In this document: positions 1 through 8,418 of the stretch, piece by piece | Layout: every line of letters begins with the position of its first letter | Numbering within the stretch: position 1 is the stretch's first letter | Origin: Schwartzia succinivorans DSM 10502 | GTDB lineage: Bacteria; Bacillota; Negativicutes; Selenomonadales; Selenomonadaceae | Assembly (NCBI RefSeq): GCF_900129225.1 | Contig: NZ_FQUG01000004.1 | Location: 1 to 64,000 of the forward strand | Direction: 5' to 3' | Length of the DNA stretch: 64,000 nucleotides | Notes under the pieces: model-generated | Database searches by the model: none | Seen by the model: the letters and a program-made list of their open reading frames with translations, nothing else | What the model was told of the DNA's origin: nothing | Program-made: the position numbers and the translations under genes

Positions 1-169
1 ATTCTGCCTCAATAATTTTAACCTTTTTGCGTTCACACAAATCTCTCAAGATTTTTCCTACATCTTGTTTTAACTGGCGATAAATTGCCTGTCTACGATA
101 CTTTGGTGCAAAAACAATATGATATTTGCAACGCCATTTGCTATGTGATAAACTTTTCACGTCGTTCAT
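1..169 (-). CDS. tnpA: IS200/IS605 transposase TnpA, N-terminal part (cut by window)
   Basis: The 56 codons visible read MNDVKSLSHSKWRCKYHIVF followed by APKYRRQAIY. This is the characteristic start of the small (about 130-150 aa) HUH/Y1 single-strand transposases of the IS200 group. The HUH motif and the catalytic Tyr would lie beyond position 1. The start ATG at 167-169 has a strong AGGAGG 8 bases upstream, and that Shine-Dalgarno is itself inside an inverted repeat. Transposition in this family uses hairpin recognition of single-stranded ends. Family assignment is firm; whether the gene is intact is unknown. Confidence 0.85.
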   Translation of the reverse strand, partial: MNDVKSLSHSKWRCKYHIVFAPKYRRQAIYRQLKQDVGKILRDLCERKKVKIIEAE

Positions 170-173
170 CGAC

Positions 174-236
174 AAAACCTCCTATACTTTTTCTCCGCGG
201 TTGCCAGACCACGCAGATTGTAGCATAGGAGGTTTT
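174..236 (-). promoter_or_regulatory. tnpA leader dyad sequestering the ribosome binding site
   Basis: Perfect 12-bp inverted repeat, AAAACCTCCTAT at 174-185 and its complement at 225-236, separated by 39 bases. On the minus strand the downstream arm contains the tnpA Shine-Dalgarno AGGAGG, so the folded leader would hide it. Translational repression of tnpA by a 5' UTR stem-loop is known for IS200. Here the dyad is seen and the function is inferred. Confidence 0.7.
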
Positions 237-258
237 TTACTAAAAGAAATTTTTACTT

Positions 259-279
259 ACCACCAGCATAGCTGGTGGT
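259..279. repeat. IS200/IS605 left-end hairpin
   Basis: ACCACCAGC (259-267), a 3-base loop, then GCTGGTGGT (271-279): a perfect 9-bp stem upstream of tnpA. This fits the imperfect palindromes bound by Y1 transposases at element ends. Confidence 0.75.
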
Positions 280-303
280 TTAATATCGCCTATTCGGCTA
301 CCA

Positions 304-340
304 ATAAAAACTGCCGCATGTGAAAATAACACACGCGGCA
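304..340 (-). terminator. Rho-independent terminator (bidirectional)
   Basis: The hairpin TGCCGCATGTG (312-322) pairs with CACACGCGGCA (330-340) with one G-U pair. On the minus strand it is followed by a T-rich run just after the stop of the 347-1582 gene. The plus strand also has T residues after it, so it may stop transcription from both sides and insulate the gene from the insertion element. Confidence 0.75.
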
Positions 341-346
341 ATTTTT

Positions 347-1582
347 TTATTCTTTAATAACTTCGTTGGCTGCGCCAAGAATACCTATAACAGCATGCTC
401 AAATGTCAGACCGCCCTGGAGATATACGGCGTACGGTTCACGCATTGGTCCGTCCGCGCTTAACTCGATTGACGCGCCCTGAACAAATGTTCCTGCGGCC
501 ATGATAACCTGATCAGCATATCCCGGCATATCCCAAGGCTCAGGAGCCGCAAAGGAATCTACCGGAGAATTGAACTGCAGACCGCGGCAAAATGCGATAA
601 GATTTTTGGCATTTCCAAGCTCTATTGCCTGAATAATGTCCCCTCGTGCCTCTGTGGATTTCGGAGACGTATTAAAGCCCAGAGCCTCAAATACACCTGC
701 AGCAAAGATTGCGCCCTTCACTGCCTGTGCAACAACATGCGGTGCAAGGAACAGTCCCTGGAAGATTAAACGGTTGTTCGCAAGGGAGGCCCCCAGTTCA
801 TCCCCCATTCCCGGAGAGGTGAGGCGGTAGGAGGCAAGCTCAACAAGCTTATCCTTTCCGACTATATATCCGCCGGTAGGTGCGATTCCGCCGCCCGGAT
901 TCTTAATAAGCGAACCTGCCATGATGTCGGCACCAACCTGTACAGGCTCTTTTATATCTATAAATTCACCATAGCAGTTATCTACAAAGCATACACACTC
1001 AGGATTAATTCCCTTAACTATGGAACAGATTTTGCTGATATCATCAAGGCTCAGCGGTCTTCGCATACTGTAGCCGCGTGAACGCTGAATCAAAACCATC
1101 TTTGTCTTTGCCGTTACCTTTTCAGGAATCAGGTCGTATGCCACCTTATTATCTACAATAGGAACCTCATCATAAAGAATTCCGAATTCCTTCAACGAAC
1201 CCGGTGACGGATTATCATAACCGATAACTGTCTGCATTGTATCATACGGCTTGCCTGTGATAGAAACCAACTGGTCCCCCGGACGCAGTATGCCAAAAAG
1301 CACAGTTGCCAGTGCATGTGTTCCGGAAACAAAATGAGTGCGGACGAGCGCACGTTCTGCACCGAAAACCTCAGCAAACAACTCATCCAGCTTCTGGCGT
1401 CCGATATCGTCATAAGCATAACCTGAGGTAGTATTAAAATGTGCATCGGATACCTTCAGCTTTCGCATGGCATCCAGTACTTTTTTCGTGTTGATTTCAG
1501 AAACTGTATCTATCTGTTCGAACAAAGAGCTTGTTTTTTTCAACACATCCTTCTTGATTTCATCAAGTTTGGGAGAAAACAT
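347..1582 (-). CDS. Methionine gamma-lyase family / aluminium resistance protein (PLP enzyme)
   Basis: A 411-aa fold-type I PLP protein of the family often labelled aluminium resistance protein or YnbB-like. Visible features are the cofactor-binding stretch RTHFVSGTHA near residues 81-90, the Asp of FVDNCYGEF near 199-207, and the likely Schiff-base lysine K227 in GSLIKNPGGG. Length matches the family. Substrate is not firmly established; the relation to Cys/Met-metabolism lyases suggests a sulfur amino acid. It stands alone with an AAAGGA site before the ATG and a terminator at 304-340. Family call is confident, function only general. Confidence 0.85.
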   Translation of the reverse strand: MFSPKLDEIKKDVLKKTSSLFEQIDTVSEINTKKVLDAMRKLKVSDAHFNTTSGYAYDDIGRQKLDELFAEVFGAERALVRTHFVSGTHALATVLFGILRPGDQLVSITGKPYDTMQTVIGYDNPSPGSLKEFGILYDEVPIVDNKVAYDLIPEKVTAKTKMVLIQRSRGYSMRRPLSLDDISKICSIVKGINPECVCFVDNCYGEFIDIKEPVQVGADIMAGSLIKNPGGGIAPTGGYIVGKDKLVELASYRLTSPGMGDELGASLANNRLIFQGLFLAPHVVAQAVKGAIFAAGVFEALGFNTSPKSTEARGDIIQAIELGNAKNLIAFCRGLQFNSPVDSFAAPEPWDMPGYADQVIMAAGTFVQGASIELSADGPMREPYAVYLQGGLTFEHAVIGILGAANEVIKE

Positions 1583-1618
1583 AAATATGGGTCGTCCTTT
1601 CTTGCTTGGGTATACGAT

Positions 1619-2632
1619 TTAATTCAAGCGGTTGATTATATTTGAAATATTTTTCAAGGTTATATTCATAGTGCCGTTTTCCATTTTTTGAAACTCCAGA
1701 AAATCCGTGCTGTCAAAATACTCTACAGGGATGGATAATTCAATTCCTGTATCTGTTTTCAGCTTATGATTCACCAGTTTTTTCATTATAGGCTCTTTTT
1801 CAACCTTGATATTCTGGTCATCCTGGAAGCCTTTTTTACGAAGCTCCTCCTGAAATGCCTGCTGCAAAGCCGGCTGATCTGGAAAAACTGCAGCGGCAGT
1901 ATCTACAGGGTTCAAAGTGTCCTTTGTTTCCAATTCCTCAGCTATTGCCGTTTTTACAGCATTGGTAGCATGAATTGCATTGCGGTTAAAGGATTCAGCA
2001 ACCTTCTCCGCTGTTTTTTCCAGCGTGTGAATAGTTTCCTTAGGAGACGGAGCGGATGTACACTCAAGCAGCGCCTCTGAAAAGAGCTGAATTGTATTTC
2101 CGTCCAGTGAAAACTTCTTAGCTGAAATAGTGATTGCCATAGTCTGCAGATTGATAAAAGCAAACTCATCAATACTTTGATTCGGCTGAGGCAGAAAATC
2201 ATTGTTTCTGACTATAGATGTCTGCAATTTACCGGACTCATCATATAAAACCTGATGAGTGAACTGAAATTTATTAGTAGTTCTGAAAATAGCCCAAAAC
2301 GGTACTTCATTTGTTGAGAACTCACAAATAAAAAAATCAGATGCCGGCTGTTCGGCAGTCTGCTTTAACAAATCTGACCATTTCTGTGCAATCTCCTTAG
2401 ACAAGGAAAGAAAATCCAGCTCATTTGAATTATACTTTCCAAGCAAATCAAGAAATTCACTGTCGGTGTGAAACGTCCCCTGCTTCGCCGTCTGCTTTGT
2501 AATGTGCTTCTCAATGTGCGAAGTCAAAAACTGAATTGCCGAATCAGAGAGCTCCAAAGGACTTTCTGACACAAGCAGAGTATTTGAAGCTATATCAAAC
2601 AAATGCAAAACCGCATTTTGAATATTTATCAT
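1619..2632 (-). CDS. Nucleoid-associated protein, NdpA/YejK family
   Basis: A 337-aa protein resembling the 37-kDa nucleoid-associated family (YejK/NdpA), recognised by its N-terminal INIQNAVLHLFD-type start, the acidic middle region and the C-terminal basic segment near KLVNHKLKTDTGIELSIPVE. The family binds DNA and the nucleoid in Gram-negative bacteria, and members also occur in Firmicutes and on mobile DNA. I start it at the ATG at 2630-2632, four bases after the stop of the upstream gene, not at the longer in-frame start that overlaps it. It probably forms a two-gene unit with the 227-aa gene upstream. Exact role unknown. Confidence 0.75.
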   Translation of the reverse strand: MINIQNAVLHLFDIASNTLLVSESPLELSDSAIQFLTSHIEKHITKQTAKQGTFHTDSEFLDLLGKYNSNELDFLSLSKEIAQKWSDLLKQTAEQPASDFFICEFSTNEVPFWAIFRTTNKFQFTHQVLYDESGKLQTSIVRNNDFLPQPNQSIDEFAFINLQTMAITISAKKFSLDGNTIQLFSEALLECTSAPSPKETIHTLEKTAEKVAESFNRNAIHATNAVKTAIAEELETKDTLNPVDTAAAVFPDQPALQQAFQEELRKKGFQDDQNIKVEKEPIMKKLVNHKLKTDTGIELSIPVEYFDSTDFLEFQKMENGTMNITLKNISNIINRLN

Positions 2633-2636
2633 ACAT

Positions 2637-3320
2637 TCACTTCTTTTCTGCGCTCTCACGTATAGCGCTCAATGTTGGTCTTAAATACTTTTGGATATTT
2701 TCCTGAAGCTCTGCCAAAGAATACGAGTCAAATTCATAATTGATTACCGGAGCATCATTTGCACGTGAATCCACATAAAATTCATCCCTGAACATATTGT
2801 AGTAAACAACCAAATCACTGTTCAGCTCAAAATTTTCATAATCACAGACGATGTATGAACCGTTTGTTATCCTGATGGGCTGGTCCGGATGAATATATAA
2901 AGAGAAGCCTTCAAATTCTTGAGGAAGAATATCTTTGTAATCCCACTCAGTAATACCGGTTTGCTTTACAAGCAGGCTGACTGTTTTTGGATCAAAATGA
3001 TTCATACCGTACATGATATCTTCCATATGCTCACGCAAGAGCAGCTCAAATTCATCTAATTTTTCAGCTATACACTCTATACTGCAAAACTCAATCATTC
3101 CGATTTTTTGGCTTAGCTTGTATTCAAATGTTGCTTCGTGGTAAAAAACAGTTATGCTGCAATGAGTTTCATCGTTGACGTAACTAAAAAGATTATAGAT
3201 ATCGTCTATAACCTCGTGGTCGTCCCGGTAATAGTAGCCCTGCAAAGTCTTAGGCAGATTTTTCATGTACTCCCAGTCCGCTATTTCCTTGTCTATGCGT
3301 TCCTGAGTTCCATCCTTCAT
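2637..3320 (-). CDS. Hypothetical protein, 227 aa
   Basis: I do not recognise this protein. It is acidic, predicted soluble with no signal peptide or membrane segment, rich in aromatic residues (for example NLPKTLQGYYYRDDHEVIDD near residues 21-40), and ends in a charged helix. It starts at an ATG with a GCAGGTG site and ends four bases before the NdpA-like gene, so the two are probably co-transcribed from the promoter at 3362-3390. Association with a nucleoid protein is the only functional hint. Confidence 0.6.
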   Translation of the reverse strand: MKDGTQERIDKEIADWEYMKNLPKTLQGYYYRDDHEVIDDIYNLFSYVNDETHCSITVFYHEATFEYKLSQKIGMIEFCSIECIAEKLDEFELLLREHMEDIMYGMNHFDPKTVSLLVKQTGITEWDYKDILPQEFEGFSLYIHPDQPIRITNGSYIVCDYENFELNSDLVVYYNMFRDEFYVDSRANDAPVINYEFDSYSLAELQENIQKYLRPTLSAIRESAEKK

Positions 3321-3361
3321 GCTTTCACCTGCCCTGCTTCACGTTAATTTGCAACATTGAT

Positions 3362-3390
3362 ATTATACTAAGAAAGTTTGTCTGTGACAA
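3362..3390 (-). promoter_or_regulatory. Promoter of the hypothetical-ndpA unit, overlapped by a palindrome
   Basis: Minus-strand TTGTCA (-35, 3385-3390) and TATAAT (-10, 3362-3367) are separated by 17 bases, about 40 bases upstream of the start at 3320. The -35 lies in the middle of the long dyad at 3369-3399, as expected for an operator. Confidence 0.6.
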
Positions 3391-3399
3391 ACTTTCTTA
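3369..3399. repeat. Perfect 14-bp-arm palindrome
   Basis: TAAGAAAGTTTGTC (3369-3382), spacer TGT, then its exact complement (3386-3399). No T-run follows on either strand, which argues against a terminator. It overlies the -35 of the minus-strand promoter, so an operator or a dispersed palindromic repeat is more likely. Confidence 0.7.
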
Positions 3400-3442
3400 T
3401 AGACTGGTTAGGCTTTCGTTTGGTACATTTTGCCATTACAGG

Positions 3443-3469
3443 CAGTTTGTGCAATTTTGGCACAAACTG
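3443..3469. repeat. Second palindrome, 10-bp arms
   Basis: CAGTTTGTGC (3443-3452) and GCACAAACTG (3460-3469) form a stem with a 7-base loop, just downstream of the last gene of the accessory cassette (stop at 3500). There is no clear U-tract on the minus strand, so terminator function is doubtful. The core GTTTGT resembles the neighbouring palindrome. Confidence 0.55.
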
Positions 3470-3499
3470 AATCCTGTTGTAGGTATATAAAATAATTGA

Positions 3500-4702
3500 T
3501 TACGGGTTAATCAATCCGATTTTTGCTAAACATTCATCAACAACAGAAAAGAGTTCTTCCATTTTTTCTTTAAACCCATTTTCGTCAAAAAGTTTTTCAT
3601 ATTCTCCATCACAGCTTCGGAAATTACACTGCCGTTCTTTGTTGAAACAATATTTCCACCAGTACCAAGACTGACTGCTGCCATCATTATTGTCCTGCCA
3701 ATATTTCCCCTTCTTAAAAAGGGATTGTTCATCAGCCGTTATCTCTGCATTCCATTTTGCCTCATCGTTCCACTTACATATCCCAAAATAAAAATTATCC
3801 CAAATCTCAAAACGAAAAGTATATTTTCCTTCTTCGAAAACGTAGTCGATACAAGGCAATGTATTTTTTCTCTGTTCATAATATGGTTCAACTAATTTTT
3901 TTGTTTCATACGTCAATATTTGTTCGCAATTAAGCCCTTTACCTCGCAGTGCCTCCATGTGTTTCGATAGTTCCCCAAATACCTTCTTCATCATTTGGAT
4001 GCGTACAGTTATCAAAGAGATTTCTATTGCCTTGGCTGCTCGATAATTTTCACGCGATAAACATATTTCATTTGAAATATCCATAATATCTTTATCCCCT
4101 TCCTGAGATGTCATATACACAATCACTGCACGAAGTTGTTTTAATATGGTTGACACAGAAATAATTCTTTTGACATCTGAATTATCTAGGCACTTGTCAA
4201 GCCAAAAAAGGATATGATCTCTGAACGAAATGCAAATTATTTGCTCGTCGGTTAATGCTCTCTTGCTTTCAGGACTTGGTTCATGACAATCCAAAGTTAA
4301 GTAATATAATGGTGAGTTAACAGCGTATTCATAATAATCCGCACACTGCTCAGCTTGATCTTCAGCATAAATTTTAACTTCAATAGGTATAGCTTTATTA
4401 TCGATGTTTAGGAATAAATCTATTCTGCGATTATTCTTAATCTGCTTTTCTCTGACAATAACAGCTTTTTCAACAGCCTCCTTATCAACATCTATCTGCA
4501 ATACTTCACCACAAAACAATTTTAGGCAAATATTCGCGACAGGATTGCTTCCTCTCACATCTATAATTTCTTTTAATACCCGGCATATAGTTGTTTCTTT
4601 CCGCCAAATATTGGCGGCGAAAAAAATATTAAAATTTTCACCACTTGCTTTTCTCTGACTGTCAGATTCGCGTAGAATCTGTTTTACTTTTTCTAATAAC
4701 AT
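3500..4702 (-). CDS. PD-(D/E)XK nuclease superfamily protein
   Basis: A 400-aa protein whose N-terminal part carries a PD-(D/E)XK core: RRIDLFLNIDNKAIPIEVKI, with the Asp of RID and the E-x-K of IEVK as metal-binding and catalytic residues, preceded by a conserved helix with ENFNIF. It resembles PD-(D/E)XK proteins encoded in defence islands. The C-terminal half (WYWWKYCFN region) is aromatic and probably binds DNA or a partner. The ATG at 4700-4702 has GGAGGT 9 bases upstream; the longer GTG start would place that site inside the gene. It is the last gene of the cassette, 42 bases after the polymerase. Confidence 0.8.
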   Translation of the reverse strand: MLLEKVKQILRESDSQRKASGENFNIFFAANIWRKETTICRVLKEIIDVRGSNPVANICLKLFCGEVLQIDVDKEAVEKAVIVREKQIKNNRRIDLFLNIDNKAIPIEVKIYAEDQAEQCADYYEYAVNSPLYYLTLDCHEPSPESKRALTDEQIICISFRDHILFWLDKCLDNSDVKRIISVSTILKQLRAVIVYMTSQEGDKDIMDISNEICLSRENYRAAKAIEISLITVRIQMMKKVFGELSKHMEALRGKGLNCEQILTYETKKLVEPYYEQRKNTLPCIDYVFEEGKYTFRFEIWDNFYFGICKWNDEAKWNAEITADEQSLFKKGKYWQDNNDGSSQSWYWWKYCFNKERQCNFRSCDGEYEKLFDENGFKEKMEELFSVVDECLAKIGLINP

Positions 4703-4744
4703 TTTTATAGCTACCTCCACTCGATTCTAATTCTGTGACCATAT

Positions 4745-7435
4745 TTATGATTTACCATGTACTGCAAACAACGGTTTCATATATTTGTCGAAGATGATGA
4801 ATTGCTCTGTGTCAGAGTGATTTGGATTTATAGGTTCTATTGTGAATCCACGCAAAAGCATTTCCAACGCAACTTGCAACGCGAAAAATTTTGCTAAAAC
4901 AGGCTTCAACTCTTCGTACCTTTCCCAACTAAGCTTGCGTGAATCCTCTTCAAGATCAGGGTATTTGGCACTCAATTCAGAAATACGCTTTTTTACGGCT
5001 TCTTTCCCCACCGTAATAACATCAGCGTCAAACGCCTCGTCATAGACGGAGAAATACGCTGCATAAAATGCCGCCGGATAATGTACTTTGTAATAAGCGA
5101 TGCGGTAAGCCATCATAACATAAGACGTTGCGTGGGCACGCGGAAAAAGGTATTTAACTTTTTGACACGCTTCAATGTACCATTCCGGCACGCCACTTGT
5201 TTTAAGCTGTTCTACAACGTCTGGTTTGAGTCCTTTACCCTTACGCGTACTCTCCATTGCTTTAAACGCTATCGAAGGCTCAATTCCTTTATGTATTAAA
5301 TACATCATTATGTCGTCGCGTACAGAAATTGCATCGTGCATCGTGCAGATGCCATCGCGAAGTGCGTCCTGCATATTGTTCTCCCATATTTCCGTCCCGT
5401 GACAGAAACCTGAAATCTTGACAATGTCGCTGAAATAAGTCGGTTTTGTCTCGTCCAATATTTGTCTCGTATTCAGCGAGTAGAAGTTCGGTATACCAAA
5501 TGTTCCTATCTTTGTTCCTAATTCCTCTGGCGAAACGCCAAGCGCTTCTGTAGATCGGAATATTGAAAGCGTCTCTGGATCATTAAACGGAATCGTCCTA
5601 TGATTGCGATGGGTATATTCCTCCAACAGTTTAAGACATGTCGGAACTTTATGGGGTATAATGTCGAATTTCACAAGGCAGTGGCTAATGGAATGATAGT
5701 CAAAATGAGTTGTTACGACATCGGAGAACTCGAGTCGATCTTCGGGATGCTGCACTGGAGTAACCCAATTAACATCGATTTCCTGCGGTACAATATAAAT
5801 CCCTGCCGAATGCACCCCTGTCGTCTTTTTCACTCCAACACATCTATTCACGATATATTGGATAAAGTTTTCGGACGGTGTTTCCCCTTTCTTATCAAAG
5901 TACTTTTGAATATAACGCCGCATCTCCGGTTCGCTTAGTGTCTCTATAGTACCGGCAGCATACACCTTGTCTTTCCCGAAAAGCCGCTCTATGTATTTGC
6001 AAAGCTCTGGACGTTCCTCGTCCGAGTAATTGATATCAATATCGGGTACTTTATCACCGTCATACCCAAGAAAAGCGGCGAAGGGGATATCGTGTCCATC
6101 CTTTATAAGAGGCTCTCCGCAATTGGGACAGTTTTTTTCAGGCAAATCAAATCCAGAGTTATATGTGCCATCGGTTATAAATTCACTATAATGACATTTT
6201 GTACAATGCCAATGCGGAGCAAGAGGATTTACTTCTGTAATGCCTGCTATAGTTGCAACAAAAGAAGCCCCGACTGAACCTCGCACAAAAACGGAATAGC
6301 CATCATCATTCGATTTTTTTACGAGCTTATGCGCAATCAAATACAGGCTTGAAAACCCATGTTTGAGTATGGGAGTCAATTCTTGGTCAAGTCGATTTTG
6401 TACAATTTCAGGAAGATTTTCCCCATACAACTCATGCGCCCGCTTATATGCCATTGTTTTGATTTCCTCGTCGGCATTAGGAAGTATCGAATCAAACAAA
6501 TCATAGGGAATAGGTTTAATTCGTTCTATCATGTCTGCGATACGGCGAGAATTCGTCACGACTGCCTCATAAGCTGCTTCTTCTCCAAGATATTCAAACG
6601 CCTTCAACATCTCTTCCGTGGTGTGGAGGAAAAGGGACGGTTGCGGAATAGTTTCATCCGAGTCATTGTGAGCAGTCAGAACTTCAAGACAAATAGCATC
6701 CTCCGGGTGTAGAAAATGGACATCTCCAGTTGCGACCAGCAGTTTGTCTAGCTTTTTCGCCAATGCCGCCACCTTTCGATTGATGTCACGTAAATCTTCC
6801 TCCGTATTGATATGTGGAAATTCATTGCTACGTAGCAAGTGCGCGTAATTTCCAATCGGCTGAATTTCAAGATAATCATAGAAACGCGCAACCGTAATCA
6901 ATTCTTCATCTTCGTAATGACAGGAAGCGATAGCGCGAATTAGTTCCCCTTCAGCTCCGGACGAACCCAGAAGCAATCCTTCACGATGTTCTTTCAATAT
7001 ACTTCTTGGGATTCTTGGAGCATAACGGTTAGAGTACAAATCTGACTGACTCACAATACAACGACCAAAAAACAAGTGCGATAAGGAAACAAGACGATAC
7101 AAATTATGCAGCCCATCCATGTTTTTCGCCAAAATCGTGATATGGTTCGCACAGAGGTGCTGATAGTGGTCCTCTGTCAGAGCCCCTTCCATACCATAAA
7201 TCACTTTAATGTCAAAGGGATTGTATTCGGCGGCATACATTGCATCGGGAAAAGCTTGTACGCTGCCGTGGTCTGTAATGGCAATTGCGTCCCAGCCCCA
7301 GTGTGATGCCGTTCGAATCAATTCCCTTACCGGGACAACAGAATCCATCGGCCCCATTTTTGTATGTACGCTAAGCTCCACGCGTTTGACTTTCGCGTTG
7401 TCATTTCGCGATTGAGCACAAACATTATCGCTCAT
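4745..7435 (-). CDS. PolC-type DNA polymerase III alpha-like protein without exonuclease domain
   Basis: An 896-aa shortened PolC relative (housekeeping PolC is about 1440 aa). Order: PHP domain (residues 18-245, HTKMGPMDS, ITDHGSVQAFP, GDVHFLHPED); polymerase core with RGSVGAS (385-391), zinc-type cysteines C411/C414/C436/C439, palm carboxylates PDIDIN (D465, D467) and KFDII (D591). The 3'-5' exonuclease normally inserted in PHP, the N-terminal OB region, and the C-terminal tail with the HhH and clamp-binding motif are all absent. The usual GQHPGG finger motif reads GVHSAG, and the first PHP His is Ser. Strong AAAGGAG site. Probably an active or altered accessory polymerase lacking proofreading; activity is inferred. 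Confidence 0.85.
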   Translation of the reverse strand: MSDNVCAQSRNDNAKVKRVELSVHTKMGPMDSVVPVRELIRTASHWGWDAIAITDHGSVQAFPDAMYAAEYNPFDIKVIYGMEGALTEDHYQHLCANHITILAKNMDGLHNLYRLVSLSHLFFGRCIVSQSDLYSNRYAPRIPRSILKEHREGLLLGSSGAEGELIRAIASCHYEDEELITVARFYDYLEIQPIGNYAHLLRSNEFPHINTEEDLRDINRKVAALAKKLDKLLVATGDVHFLHPEDAICLEVLTAHNDSDETIPQPSLFLHTTEEMLKAFEYLGEEAAYEAVVTNSRRIADMIERIKPIPYDLFDSILPNADEEIKTMAYKRAHELYGENLPEIVQNRLDQELTPILKHGFSSLYLIAHKLVKKSNDDGYSVFVRGSVGASFVATIAGITEVNPLAPHWHCTKCHYSEFITDGTYNSGFDLPEKNCPNCGEPLIKDGHDIPFAAFLGYDGDKVPDIDINYSDEERPELCKYIERLFGKDKVYAAGTIETLSEPEMRRYIQKYFDKKGETPSENFIQYIVNRCVGVKKTTGVHSAGIYIVPQEIDVNWVTPVQHPEDRLEFSDVVTTHFDYHSISHCLVKFDIIPHKVPTCLKLLEEYTHRNHRTIPFNDPETLSIFRSTEALGVSPEELGTKIGTFGIPNFYSLNTRQILDETKPTYFSDIVKISGFCHGTEIWENNMQDALRDGICTMHDAISVRDDIMMYLIHKGIEPSIAFKAMESTRKGKGLKPDVVEQLKTSGVPEWYIEACQKVKYLFPRAHATSYVMMAYRIAYYKVHYPAAFYAAYFSVYDEAFDADVITVGKEAVKKRISELSAKYPDLEEDSRKLSWERYEELKPVLAKFFALQVALEMLLRGFTIEPINPNHSDTEQFIIFDKYMKPLFAVHGKS

Positions 7436-7447
7436 GTTGATTCTCCT

Positions 7448-8383
7448 TTAATCATCATATAGCTTTTTAATTATTTTTCTTTCACAAAACAACGCAAAGA
7501 TTATCAGCCTACTATCATCCAAAGAGTCATCAACATGTGCTGCAAAAAGCATATTCTGAGATTCTATTTTTTTGAGGATTAAATTCAGTCCCTCATTAAC
7601 ATCAAAGATTGATAACTTTTGGCGGGCACCGGACATACTGTAAATTACTAAATGACATTGGCTTAAATTTAAGCATATTTTCGTTGCTGACGATAGCAAC
7701 GAATTAACAGTTTCTTCCGTAGTATTACCCTGTCCTATGCACGGCGTCATTTTCCCTGGATTTGAAAAAGAATTTCGTATGTCTGCCATATCAAGTCCAA
7801 CTAACTTTTCCGAAAGATATAGATTCAGAATTTGTGTTGCTGTTTCAGCCATGAAATCAAGTTCTGTTTCGAAAATTTCAGGCTGAAGCTCACATTGTTG
7901 ACGCAATATGTCTTTTGGCAGGTAAATTGCTCTTGTATTAAAAATATAATCATTCTGAGTGTTTATTCCGTTTGCGCTTTTTAGCAATGCGACAGACAAA
8001 ATTTCATTATCATGTTCGAAATGATGTTGCCATGATTTGCGGTAGTAACGAGAGAATGGTTCATAGTTTCGCTCTGATTCGGCTATTGAAGACACCATTT
8101 GAGCGGAAAAGGCATCTGTTACATCAGCGACGATAACCAACATAATGCTGTTTTGTATCGTATTATGAAGCTCGAACTGCTGTCCTGATGTATCAATAGC
8201 ACCTTCGCAGACTATCGTGAATTCACTCTCATGTCCCGATATTTGCAACTTGTCCGACACGACTGCACATAGTTTCAAATCTTTACGCTGCTTTTCGCGA
8301 AGTCGTGACAGAACCTGCACACCTAAATCGCCTATACCAATTATTGTCGTAGAATCCAGCATTTCATCAGGGAGTTCTATCAT
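7448..8383 (-). CDS. Degenerate FtsZ/tubulin-like protein
   Basis: 311 aa. The C-terminal half matches the FtsZ activation domain: LDMADIRNSFSNPGKM (197-212) corresponds to the LDFADV..SN.G stretch, followed by the IGQGN segment (216-220), SMSGARQKLSIFDVNEGLN and a final MLFAAHVDDSLDDS strand. The N-terminus has a Rossmann-like IIGIGDLGVQVLSRL that recalls the FtsZ T1 loop, but the GGGTGTG nucleotide signature is missing: the corresponding region reads VADVTDAFSAQ (85-95). It is therefore probably not a GTP-driven division protein but a derived FtsZ-like subunit. It ends 12 bases before the PolC-like gene. No PRTRC/ThiF motifs are seen. Confidence 0.7.
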   Translation of the reverse strand: MIELPDEMLDSTTIIGIGDLGVQVLSRLREKQRKDLKLCAVVSDKLQISGHESEFTIVCEGAIDTSGQQFELHNTIQNSIMLVIVADVTDAFSAQMVSSIAESERNYEPFSRYYRKSWQHHFEHDNEILSVALLKSANGINTQNDYIFNTRAIYLPKDILRQQCELQPEIFETELDFMAETATQILNLYLSEKLVGLDMADIRNSFSNPGKMTPCIGQGNTTEETVNSLLSSATKICLNLSQCHLVIYSMSGARQKLSIFDVNEGLNLILKKIESQNMLFAAHVDDSLDDSRLIIFALFCERKIIKKLYDD

Positions 8384-8418
8384 GATGGTGCTCCTTTCAA
8401 CCCTTTAATTCTTATTGA

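Larger units (their letters stand above)
1..279 (-). mobile_element. Partial IS200/IS605-family insertion sequence (left end)
   Basis: The first 280 bases hold the left end of an IS200/IS605-type element. It comprises the start of a Y1 transposase gene reading off the window edge, a leader with a dyad over the ribosome binding site, and a perfect 9-bp-arm hairpin at 259-279. Such subterminal hairpins, rather than terminal inverted repeats, are recognised by Y1 transposases. The right end and any accessory tnpB lie outside the window, so completeness cannot be judged. The exact left boundary is uncertain because these elements make no target duplication. Confidence 0.75.

Noticed and set aside
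126-323. Open frame across the insertion element end (plus strand)
   Set aside because: It runs antisense to tnpA and through the left-end hairpin, with no RBS.
3369-3469. Terminators of the cassette
   Set aside because: Strong stems but no T-run on the minus strand; they look like operator or repeat palindromes.
4745-7435. Frameshifted or decayed polC
   Set aside because: The frame is open for 896 codons with all palm residues; the missing parts match clean domain boundaries.
7448-8383. ThiF/PRTRC-type Rossmann protein
   Set aside because: The N-terminal IIGIGDLG suggested it, but the C-terminal half matches the FtsZ domain better and lacks ThiF zinc or catalytic residues.
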